Source: an uncultured Prevotella sp. (GTDB taxonomy: Bacteria > Bacteroidota > Bacteroidia > Bacteroidales > Bacteroidaceae). Taken from it: a stretch of DNA of 5,200 nucleotides. A model generated the notes under the pieces. The model worked only from the letters and a program-made list of their open reading frames with translations, was not told where the DNA came from and made no database searches. The translations under genes and the position numbers were made by a program. Below are positions 1 to 5,199 of the stretch, in pieces. Within the stretch, counting starts at the first letter, position 1. Every line of letters starts with the position of its first letter. The stretch spans positions 1 through 5,200 of the forward strand of contig CAMOQW010000096.1 in assembly GCA_946623195.1 (NCBI GenBank), given 5' to 3'.

Positions 1-73
1 TGGGTTCTTCGGAAATAACCATGGGTTCTTCGGAAATAACCGTGGATTCTTCAGGAATAGCAACTGATTCCTC
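1..73 (-). repeat. 21-bp tandem repeat inside the HU-like gene tail
   Basis: On the plus strand, bases 1-20 and 22-41 are identical (tgggttcttcggaaataacc), which gives a 21-bp period. A further unit at 32-52 (minus phase) differs at two positions, and a more diverged one lies at 53-73. In protein terms these are heptads EESVAIP, EESTVIS, EEPMVIS and EEP. The period is a multiple of three, so copy-number change would keep the frame. The array continues beyond the window's left edge, so its full copy number is not visible. Confidence 0.85.
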
Positions 74-466
74 ATTCAGGCTAAGAGATGCTTCCTCTTT
101 GAGTTCCTCATCCGTAAGGTCATCCTTGAGATCTTCAAACTCCACCCCGTCGTTGAGCACTACCGTCTCAAACTGCGAGAAGGGTCTGTTTACCAGTTCC
201 TTCATCGTGGCATCTGGTGTAAACGAAACCTTAGAATGACCATCTATAACCACTCGCTCGCCGGTACGCACGCTAACACTCTCACGAGCTTCCACATCGA
301 TGATTTTCCAAGTGCCAAGTCCCTTCACTTTCACTTGCTCACCCTGTTGCAAGCGCTCCAGAATAACAGCAAACATCTCCGTAGCGAAACGGTTGGCGGC
401 TTTCTGGTCCAGTCCGTTCTTCTCCACCAATATCTTGGCAATCTCTTGTATAGTAAGCTTTCCCAT
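1..466 (-). CDS. HU/IHF-like DNA-binding protein with acidic repeat tail, C-terminus cut off by window edge
   Basis: Read from an ATG at 466, 155 codons are visible before the window ends, so the gene is partial. Residues 1-96 resemble the HU/IHF fold: an N-terminal helical part (KLTIQEIAKILVEKNG), then GLGTW at 49-53 where HU usually has GFGTF, then a beta arm. The arm carries RTGERVVIDGHSKVSFTP instead of the usual RNPxTG core, so the intercalating proline is not at its normal place. Residues 97-122 (SQFETVVLNDGVEFEDL and onward) match my memory of a Bacteroidales-specific subfamily whose members have long C-terminal extensions. After residue 123 the chain turns acidic and ends in heptads of the type EE(P/S)x(V/A)I(P/S). 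It is probably a nucleoid-associated or architectural protein; DNA binding is inferred and the role of the tail is unknown. It lies 4 nt after the upstream HU gene and is surely cotranscribed with it. I am sure of the family, unsure of total length and function. Confidence 0.85.
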   Translation of the reverse strand, partial: MGKLTIQEIAKILVEKNGLDQKAANRFATEMFAVILERLQQGEQVKVKGLGTWKIIDVEARESVSVRTGERVVIDGHSKVSFTPDATMKELVNRPFSQFETVVLNDGVEFEDLKDDLTDEELKEEASLSLNEESVAIPEESTVISEEPMVISEEP

Positions 467-470
467 GGGG

Positions 471-752
471 CTAACGTCCTCCTTTCAGTTTGTCCTTCCA
501 CGTTTGATTAGGCTTGAAGTTCAGCACCAGTTTTGGGGGTACCAACATGCGCTGTCCGGAAGACGGATTAATCATGATGCGCTCCATCTTTTTCTTGGTT
601 TCGAAGACCCCGAAGTTAGGCACCAGGATAGCATTATCCTGCTGGAAGGCATCACCCATAGCATCAATCAGAGTGTTGACAAGTTTCTGGGTGTCCTTGG
701 CTGTATAGCCCGTACGTTCCGCCAGTTGGGTAATAAATTCTTTGTTATTCAT
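471..752 (-). CDS. HU family DNA-binding protein (short form)
   Basis: This is a 93-residue protein, the usual length of HU/IHF subunits. It should bind DNA as a dimer and bend or compact it in the nucleoid. Visible family marks are the N-terminal helices (MNNKEFITQLAERTGYTAKD), PNFGVF at 45-50 in place of GFGTF, R-x-x-INPSSGQ at 58-67 matching the RNPxTG arm motif with its intercalating proline (P63), and VPPKLVLNFKP at 71-81. The frame stays open upstream to 803, but I chose the ATG at 752. It gives the normal HU length, and the extra 17 residues would lie wholly inside rimO and match nothing in the family. Its start overlaps the rimO stop by 8 nt, so translational coupling is likely. Whether it is closer to HU or IHF, or forms heterodimers with the next gene's product, cannot be told from sequence alone. 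Confidence 0.93.
   Translation of the reverse strand: MNNKEFITQLAERTGYTAKDTQKLVNTLIDAMGDAFQQDNAILVPNFGVFETKKKMERIMINPSSGQRMLVPPKLVLNFKPNQTWKDKLKGGR
478..485 (-). promoter_or_regulatory. Shine-Dalgarno-like AAAGGAGG before the second HU gene
   Basis: The minus strand reads AAAGGAGG eleven bases before the ATG at 466. It lies inside the last codons of the preceding HU gene, where it encodes part of K-G-G. It is the only strong Shine-Dalgarno match ahead of a start in this window. Bacteroidota generally initiate without such sites, and the spacing is longer than the usual 5-9 nt. It may therefore be a coincidence of coding sequence or a genuine help to reinitiation. Confidence 0.35.
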
Positions 753-2040
753 ATCTTGTCGTAGCGTATAAGTCAAACTCCTCCGCATCCGTGATGCGTA
801 CATCGTAAAATTCTCCGACGGTCAACTGTTCCGAGGCAGGCACCAGCACCTCGGGATCAACCTCCGGTGAACAGTATTCCGAGCGTCCTACCAGCCAGTC
901 TCCTTCCTTTCGGTCTATAATGATGCGCATGGTCTGCCCCACTTTGGTAGCTTCTATCTCGGCGCTGATATTCTGTTGAATACGCATTAATTTGTCCAGC
1001 CGAGCTTGTTTTACCCCCTGCGGCACATCGTCCTGATAGTACCTGGCCGAGTAGGTTCCGTCTTCCTCGGAATAGGCAAAGGCCCCCATTCGTTCAAAGC
1101 GTGCCCACTTGGTGAAGTCTATGAGTTCCTTGAAGTCCTCGTCTGTCTCACCCGGGAATCCCACCATCAGCGTGGTGCGCAGATGGATGCCGGGCACCTC
1201 GCGGCGCATGGTTTCTATCAGTTCGTAGGTCTCCTGTTTGGAAAAATGACGCTGCATACGGCTTAGCATGTGGTCGGAAATATGCTGTAGGGCTATGTCC
1301 AAGTATTTGCATACATTCTTCTTCTGGCGCATCACTCGCAGCAAGTCCATAGGGAAATGAGCCGGATAAGCATAGTGCAACCGAATCCACTCCACGCCCT
1401 CTATTTCGGCCATTTGTTCTATCAGTTCAGCAATCTGTTGCTTACCGTCAATATCAATGCCATAATAGGTCAATTCCTGGGCAATCACCTGAAATTCCTT
1501 GACGCCCTGACTGACCAGCCAGCGCACCTCGTCCAGTATGTCCTGCATGGGGCGACTCTGGTGGCGACCGGTAATCAGCGGAATGGCGCAGTAGGCACAA
1601 TGTCGGTTGCACCCCTCCGAAATCTTCAGATAGGCATAATGCCCGGGGGTAGTGAGATGGCGATGTCCTGAACAGGTGTTTTCTGTTGAAAGATCCTTCA
1701 GCAACTGCTGATAGTTAAACTTCCCATACCAACCGTCTACTTCCGGAATCTCTGCTTCGAGTTCTGCCAGATAGCGCTCTGACAAGCAGCCCATGACGTA
1801 CAGACGCTTTAACCGGCCTTCCGCCTTTCGCTGGACAAATTCCAGAATGGTATCAATGCTCTCCTGCTTGGCATCCTCTATGAATCCGCATGTGTTTACC
1901 ACAGCTATCTCCCCTTGCGGGTCTTCTGCATCATGGGTCACATGATAGCCGTTGGCCTCGAAGAGTCCCATCAGCATCTCGCTGTCAACCAGGTTCTTCG
2001 AACACCCCAGGGAGATGATGTCTATGGCAGGTTTATTCAT
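745..2040 (-). CDS. rimO: Ribosomal protein S12 methylthiotransferase RimO
   Basis: RimO is a radical-SAM enzyme that adds a methylthio group to a conserved aspartate of ribosomal protein S12 using two iron-sulfur clusters. The product is 431 residues, a normal length. The N-terminal UPF0004 domain carries the three cluster cysteines in LGCSKN (C13), NTCGF (C51) and MGCLSER (C85). The radical-SAM domain has CNRHCAYC (C144, C148, C151) followed by AIPLITGRHQSRP. A C-terminal TRAM domain spans about 366-431. LGCSKN, SEGCNRHCAYC and VGFPGETDEDF favour RimO over the related tRNA enzyme MiaB. The frame also allows an ATG at 2058, but I prefer 2040: MNKPAIDIISLGCSKN is the normal family start, and 2058 would add six non-conserved residues and deepen the overlap with ftsY. 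At 2040 the overlap with the ftsY end is 8 nt. All six cysteines are present, so the enzyme should be active. Confidence 0.97.
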   Translation of the reverse strand: MNKPAIDIISLGCSKNLVDSEMLMGLFEANGYHVTHDAEDPQGEIAVVNTCGFIEDAKQESIDTILEFVQRKAEGRLKRLYVMGCLSERYLAELEAEIPEVDGWYGKFNYQQLLKDLSTENTCSGHRHLTTPGHYAYLKISEGCNRHCAYCAIPLITGRHQSRPMQDILDEVRWLVSQGVKEFQVIAQELTYYGIDIDGKQQIAELIEQMAEIEGVEWIRLHYAYPAHFPMDLLRVMRQKKNVCKYLDIALQHISDHMLSRMQRHFSKQETYELIETMRREVPGIHLRTTLMVGFPGETDEDFKELIDFTKWARFERMGAFAYSEEDGTYSARYYQDDVPQGVKQARLDKLMRIQQNISAEIEATKVGQTMRIIIDRKEGDWLVGRSEYCSPEVDPEVLVPASEQLTVGEFYDVRITDAEEFDLYATTRYE

Positions 2041-2989
2041 GTTTAAACAAGGAATCAACGAATTGGCGTTTGTTAAAGAGCTGCAGGTCTTTCATGCCCT
2101 CTCCCAGTCCGATGTACTTTACGGGTACCTTCAGCTGGTCTGAGATGCCAATCACTACCCCACCCTTGGCTGTACCGTCGAGTTTAGTGATGGCCAACGA
2201 TGTAATCTGCGTGACAGCCGAAAACTGCTTAGCCTGTTCAAAGGCGTTCTGTCCTGTTGAACCGTCCAGCACGAGCAACACCTCGTCAGGAGCCTCGGGC
2301 AGCACTTTCTTCATCACCTCCTTAATCTTCTTCAGCTCATTCATCAGCCCCACCTTGTTGTGCAGACGGCCTGCCGTGTCTATCAGCACTACATCGGCGT
2401 CATTGGCCTTGGCACTCTGCAGGGTGTCGAAAGCCACCGACGCAGGGTCGGACCCCATCTGCTGCTTGACAACGGGCACACCCACGCGCTCGCCCCAGAT
2501 GCACAACTGCTCAACCGCCGCTGCCCGGAAGGTATCGGCAGCACCTAAATAGACTTTCTTGCCGGCCTGTTTGAACTGCCAGGCCAGTTTTCCTATCGTT
2601 GTGGTCTTACCCACTCCATTCACGCCCACCACCAATATCACGTAGGGTTTATGGTCGCCGGGCAAGTCCCAATTGTCATTGTCGTCGGAATTGTTTTCTG
2701 CCAGCAGCGAGGCTATCTCGTCGCGCAGAATACCATTGAGTTCTGATGTAGACACATATTTGTCGCGAGCCACTCTTTCCTCAATACGCTCAATCACCTT
2801 GAGCGTTGTCTCCACACCCACATCAGAGGTTATCAGCACCTCTTCCAGGTTGTCGAGCACGTCGTCATCCACCTTCGACTTGCCGGCCACGGCACGGGCC
2901 AGCTTGTCGAACACACTCGTCTTGGTTTTCTCCAAACCTTTGTCGAGCGTTTCCTTTTTATCCTTACTGAAAAATCCAAAAATACCCAT
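2033..2989 (-). CDS. ftsY: Signal recognition particle receptor GTPase FtsY
   Basis: FtsY is the receptor that pairs with the Ffh/SRP GTPase at the inner membrane to deliver ribosomes making membrane proteins to the translocon. The protein has 318 residues: a short basic N-terminus (MGIFGFFSKDKKETLDKG) with no long acidic A domain, a helical N domain to about residue 100, and a G domain. G-domain motifs are GVNGVGKTT (122-130, P-loop), DTFRAAA (152-158), DTAGR (204-208), TKLDG (268-272) and GLGEG (294-298), with DLQLF at 301-305 near the C-terminus. These, with the FtsY-type N-terminus and absence of an M domain, separate it from Ffh. It is the first gene of its cluster, with its own promoter just upstream. 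In many Bacteroidetes, as I recall, rpmB-rpmG-DUF4295 precede ftsY; here a lipoprotein gene does instead. Confidence 0.97.
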   Translation of the reverse strand: MGIFGFFSKDKKETLDKGLEKTKTSVFDKLARAVAGKSKVDDDVLDNLEEVLITSDVGVETTLKVIERIEERVARDKYVSTSELNGILRDEIASLLAENNSDDNDNWDLPGDHKPYVILVVGVNGVGKTTTIGKLAWQFKQAGKKVYLGAADTFRAAAVEQLCIWGERVGVPVVKQQMGSDPASVAFDTLQSAKANDADVVLIDTAGRLHNKVGLMNELKKIKEVMKKVLPEAPDEVLLVLDGSTGQNAFEQAKQFSAVTQITSLAITKLDGTAKGGVVIGISDQLKVPVKYIGLGEGMKDLQLFNKRQFVDSLFKHE

Positions 2990-2999
2990 ATTGCAATAT
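2988..2999. repeat. 12-bp perfect palindrome over the ftsY start
   Basis: ATATTGCAATAT reads the same on both strands, and its left end contains the first two bases of the ftsY ATG (2989-2987). It occupies most of the short leader between the predicted transcription start (around 3003) and the start codon. It could be an operator or simply A/T-rich chance; the six-pair stem has no room for a loop, so a stable RNA hairpin is unlikely. Confidence 0.45.
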
Positions 3000-3008
3000 A
3001 TTACGATG

Positions 3009-3040
3009 CAAAGGTAAGAAAAAAAAGCTGATAACCCAAA
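3009..3040 (-). promoter_or_regulatory. Bacteroidota-type promoter for the ftsY-rimO-HU-HU cluster
   Basis: On the minus strand a -33 element TTTG (3040-3037) is followed after exactly 20 nt by a -7 element TACCTTTG (3016-3009). This fits the known Bacteroides primary sigma factor consensus TTTG-N19-21-TAnnTTTG. The spacer contains a run of eight T (3026-3019). Transcription should start near 3003, leaving a leader of only about 14 nt before the ftsY ATG at 2989. The promoter lies wholly in the 63-bp gap after the lipoprotein stop codon. Confidence 0.8.
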
Positions 3041-3052
3041 TAATTTTCGGTT

Positions 3053-3415
3053 TTAGTTTTCTTTGAACGCTACAACCTCCTGCATCGACGCGTCTATATA
3101 GAAGGTGGCACTGCATGTATCATCGTCAAAGAGATACTTGGTGCGCAGCAGAAAGAGGGTCTTTCCCTGACGTTGTCCGTACCGGATGTTACGACGAAAA
3201 TGCCCCGGGGCGTTCCTGTGCATCGCCTGCAAGAGCGAATCGCTGATGGTACGGGTAGAGTCAATATCGCGGAAATCCAGATAGTCCACCTTCGAATAGT
3301 CCGTCACGTTGGCCTCCATGAAGTCCTTGACGATAGACTTAGCCTGCTGTTGCCGTCCGCACGAGACGAACAGCAACAGGGCTACACCTATTATTATATA
3401 TAAGGCATGTCTCAT
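3053..3415 (-). CDS. Small predicted lipoprotein of unknown function
   Basis: This is a 120-residue protein with a clear export signal: MRH, a hydrophobic stretch (residues 4-17), then FVSC with the likely lipidated cysteine at 19. The -3 position is F rather than the commoner L. After the cysteine come GRQQQAKS with no acidic residues, so the acidic surface-export signal known from Bacteroidetes lipoproteins is not seen; a periplasm-facing location is more likely. The mature part has an amphipathic helix (AKSIVKDFMEANV), a polar middle and probable beta strands at the end (KTLFLLRTKYLF, CSATFYIDASMQEVVAFKE). That order hints at a small NTF2-like or similar alpha+beta fold, but I do not recognise the family. 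Its ATG overlaps the pepD stop in an ATGA arrangement (4 nt), so translation is probably coupled to that of pepD. One further cysteine lies in the mature domain (DDDTCSA). Confidence 0.82.
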   Translation of the reverse strand: MRHALYIIIGVALLLFVSCGRQQQAKSIVKDFMEANVTDYSKVDYLDFRDIDSTRTISDSLLQAMHRNAPGHFRRNIRYGQRQGKTLFLLRTKYLFDDDTCSATFYIDASMQEVVAFKEN

Positions 3416-4872
3416 TTCTCAGGAATATTCTTCAGGACATCCAGCAGGTGATCCCACACCATCTGCACGGTAGGAATATACAGGCGCTCATCAGGCGTAT
3501 GTACGAAACGCAGCGTGGGGCCGAAACTCACCATGTCGAGATTGGGATAACGCTCTGAGAACAGTCCACATTCCAGTCCTGCATGGATGCCACGGACTAC
3601 CGGTTCTTTGCCAAATAGTCGGACATACGACTCCTTGACTATCTTCTGCAACTCACTATGGGCACGCATCTTCCAGGCAGGATAGCCATCAGAGTGCTTC
3701 ACCTCGGCACCAGCCAGAGCAAAGCAGGCGCCAATGGTATTGCACATGTTGTCAAGGTTCGACATCACGTTCGAGCGCTGCGACGACACGATGTTGATTT
3801 CCGTCTCCGTGGTCACGATGCTGGCTATATTCGACGAGGTCTCTACCATACCGTTCAACTCCGGATCCTGACAGATCGCATAGATTCCATTGTCGACGGC
3901 CTGAATGGCATAAACGAACTGGCAGGCCACCCTGCTCTCTATCACCTGCTGGGCATCGGTGCTCTCCATCGTCCATACCATCTGAGTATCGGTCACGTGA
4001 AACTCCTCTTCCACATCCGATGCAAACACGTTCCAGTCTGCCTTGACATTCTCCTTGATGGCATTGGGCACGGCAATCACGAACATGCCATCGCGGGGAA
4101 TGGCATTGTGCATCTTGCCACTATTGAACTGAGCCAGTCGGATGCCTTCATATTTCTTCATTTCTAAAAACAGGAAGCGTCCCAGCAGTTTGATGGCATT
4201 GGCGCGCTGCTTGTTGATATCGTCGCCGGAGTGACCACCCACCAAGCCCTTCAACTGGGCCCGCAGGAAGAATGAGCCGGCAGGGGCATCTTCACGCTTG
4301 AAGCCGAACTTGGCGGTGGTGTTGCGTCCCCCAGCGCAGGAAACGAAAATTTCGCCCTCGTCCTCAGAGTCAAGATTGATGAGATAGTCGCCCGTCATGA
4401 AGCCTGCCTTCATACCCTCGGCCCCCGTCAGTCCGGTCTCTTCATCACGTGTAAACACACACTCTATGGGGCCATGCTCTATATCATCCGACTCCAGCAG
4501 AGCCAGTTCCATGGCACATCCTATGCCGTCGTCAGCACCCAGGGTGGTACCCTCGGCTGTCAGCCATTCACCATCGATATAGGTCTTGATGGGGTCGTTG
4601 TCGAAGTCGATCTCATAGTCCACCAGTTTGTCGCACACCATATCCATGTGACTTTGCAATACCACAGTCTTGCAATTCTCCATGCCTTTGGTGGCTGGTT
4701 TACGGATGATAACATTGCCCGTTTCATCCACCCTGGTGTCCAGTCCGTGACTCTCGCCCCACGATTTCAGGTAATCAATCATCTTCTCTTCACGCTTCGA
4801 AGGACGTGGAATTTGGTTAATCTTCGCAAATTGTTCGAAGACAACGGCAGGTTTTAACTCACTTTTATTCAT
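3412..4872 (-). CDS. pepD: Cytosolic Xaa-His (beta-Ala-His) dipeptidase PepD, M20 family
   Basis: The product has 486 residues and belongs to the zinc-dependent M20C aminoacylhistidine dipeptidases, which cleave Xaa-His and other dipeptides in the cytoplasm. There is no signal peptide. Metal and catalytic residues line up with those described for Vibrio PepD at a nearly constant offset: H75 and D77 in QSHMDMV, D114 in LGADDGIG, the E144-E145 pair in RDEETGLTGAEG, D168 in INLDSED, and H458 in FVHTPDERL. The lid/dimerisation region between (GGHSGDDINKQRANAIKLLGRF) is also typical. The length matches the family (about 480-490). The start MNKSELKP has an A/T-rich leader and a promoter-like box about 75 nt upstream. 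The downstream lipoprotein gene overlaps its stop codon. The exact substrate range cannot be read from sequence; tripeptidase or general dipeptidase activity is possible. Confidence 0.96.
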   Translation of the reverse strand: MNKSELKPAVVFEQFAKINQIPRPSKREEKMIDYLKSWGESHGLDTRVDETGNVIIRKPATKGMENCKTVVLQSHMDMVCDKLVDYEIDFDNDPIKTYIDGEWLTAEGTTLGADDGIGCAMELALLESDDIEHGPIECVFTRDEETGLTGAEGMKAGFMTGDYLINLDSEDEGEIFVSCAGGRNTTAKFGFKREDAPAGSFFLRAQLKGLVGGHSGDDINKQRANAIKLLGRFLFLEMKKYEGIRLAQFNSGKMHNAIPRDGMFVIAVPNAIKENVKADWNVFASDVEEEFHVTDTQMVWTMESTDAQQVIESRVACQFVYAIQAVDNGIYAICQDPELNGMVETSSNIASIVTTETEINIVSSQRSNVMSNLDNMCNTIGACFALAGAEVKHSDGYPAWKMRAHSELQKIVKESYVRLFGKEPVVRGIHAGLECGLFSERYPNLDMVSFGPTLRFVHTPDERLYIPTVQMVWDHLLDVLKNIPEK

Positions 4873-4874
4873 AA

Positions 4875-4917
4875 TTAATATTTATTTTAATGTTTAATAT
4901 TTATTCTTTAATATTTA
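4875..4917. repeat. Three copies of TTAATATTTA in the pepD leader
   Basis: The 10-mer TTAATATTTA occurs at 4875-4884, 4894-4903 and 4908-4917 in a stretch that is almost wholly A and T. It lies in the predicted pepD leader and just upstream of the plus-strand promoter box. It may act as an A/T-rich upstream element for the plus-strand gene, as the unstructured leader typical of Bacteroidota genes, or as a binding site for HU-like proteins. Low sequence complexity makes chance repetition quite possible. Confidence 0.5.
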
Positions 4918-4930
4918 ATTCGTACCTTTG
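4900..4930 (+). promoter_or_regulatory. Predicted promoter of the small membrane protein gene
   Basis: A -7 element TACCTTTG is at 4923-4930, identical to the one before ftsY. A weak -33 (TTTA, three of four bases) is at 4900-4903, 19 nt upstream. The start of transcription would be near 4936, leaving about 26 nt to the first ATG at 4962. The A/T-rich repeats directly upstream would suit a promoter. Confidence 0.6.
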
Positions 4931-4938
4931 CAGCCGAA

Positions 4939-4950
4939 TTTGCACGCAAA
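4939..4950. promoter_or_regulatory. Dyad TTTGC-AC-GCAAA between the divergent promoters
   Basis: Five-base arms TTTGC (4939-4943) and GCAAA (4946-4950) surround a 2-bp centre. The dyad overlaps the minus-strand -7 box and lies just after the predicted plus-strand start site. A wider, imperfect inverted repeat is formed by the two promoter boxes themselves: TACCTTTGC at 4923-4931 against GCAAAGATA at 4946-4954 (eight of nine pairs). It could be an operator controlling both directions, but TTTGC/GCAAA also arises simply because the promoter box contains CTTTG. Confidence 0.4.
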
Positions 4951-4954
4951 GATA
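4947..4954 (-). promoter_or_regulatory. Predicted -7 box for pepD
   Basis: The minus strand reads TATCTTTG, a full match to TAnnTTTG. No TTTG or close variant is found 19-21 nt upstream (4974-4979), where the sequence already belongs to the plus-strand gene, so the promoter would lack a clear -33 element. Transcription would begin near 4942, giving a pepD leader of about 70 nt of mostly A and T. Confidence 0.5.
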
Positions 4955-4961
4955 ATCATTT

Positions 4962-5177
4962 ATGATGAAAATATTGCTCATAAGTACGTTAATAATTGCT
5001 ATCGGCATGGCATTTTTATGCGTAAAACTGATTTTCCGCAAGGATGGAAGGTTTTCATCGCAGCATATTCACGACTCAAAAGCAATGCGTGAACGAGGCA
5101 TCCACTGCGTGATGGACCAAGATCGCGAAATGCGGCGCAAGAGCAGATTTGCGGTGAATGAAAAAGCTTCGTCATAA
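4962..5177 (+). CDS. Small single-pass membrane protein of unknown function
   Basis: The product has 71 residues, or 70 if the second ATG at 4965 is used; the sequence does not decide between them. Residues 2-24 form one hydrophobic membrane helix (MKILLISTLIIAIGMAFLCVKLIF), followed by a charged, mostly basic soluble part: RKDGRFSSQHIHDSKAMRERG, then IHCVMDQDREMRRK. I recall similar small Bacteroidales proteins with a G-K/R-F...H...KAMRERGI.C...QDRE pattern, so this is a conserved family rather than a chance frame, but no function is known to me. The cysteine in GIHCV and the nearby histidines could bind a metal or form a disulfide; this is speculation. Support for a real gene comes from the promoter at 4923-4930, the A-rich leader and the membrane-protein composition. 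It is the only plus-strand gene and is transcribed divergently from pepD. Confidence 0.8.
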   Translation: MMKILLISTLIIAIGMAFLCVKLIFRKDGRFSSQHIHDSKAMRERGIHCVMDQDREMRRKSRFAVNEKASS

Positions 5178-5183
5178 AAAGAA

Positions 5184-5199
5184 AGCATCGAAGCATCGA
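5184..5199. repeat. Two tandem copies of AGCATCGA at window edge
   Basis: AGCATCGA occurs at 5184-5191 and again at 5192-5199, directly after the stop codon of the small membrane protein gene. The right edge of the window cuts it off, so whether the array continues is not known. Two 8-bp copies can arise by chance or slippage. Confidence 0.4.

Noticed and set aside
1..73. CRISPR-like repeats at the left edge
   Set aside because: The repeats are directly adjacent without spacers, are 21 bp long, and encode in-frame heptads of the HU-like protein tail.
300..764. A 154-codon plus-strand open frame opposite the two HU genes
   Set aside because: It spans the junction of two well-supported HU-family genes on the other strand, and its protein shows no domain-like pattern. 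It is an antisense shadow.
2041..2058. An upstream ATG for rimO at 2058
   Set aside because: It adds MIPCLN before the conserved family start and makes a 26-nt overlap with ftsY. The ATG at 2040 fits both the family and the 8-nt overlap seen at the next junction.
2070..2552. A 160-codon plus-strand open frame inside ftsY
   Set aside because: It is antisense to the FtsY G domain and low-complexity in S and T. The minus strand has every FtsY motif in the right order.
3019..3050. A terminator after the lipoprotein gene: weak hairpin at 3036-3050 followed at a distance by eight T (minus strand 3026-3019)
   Set aside because: The stem has only five pairs including one G-T, and the T-run starts about ten bases after it. 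The same bases belong to the ftsY promoter spacer. Some read-through into ftsY is possible.
3658..4167. A 169-codon plus-strand open frame inside pepD
   Set aside because: It is antisense to the conserved pepD coding region, rich in H, R and G as expected from reverse reading, and has no recognisable motif.
4873..4961. A riboswitch or small RNA in the pepD leader
   Set aside because: The segment is almost wholly A/T with no stable stems and is too short for a known aptamer.
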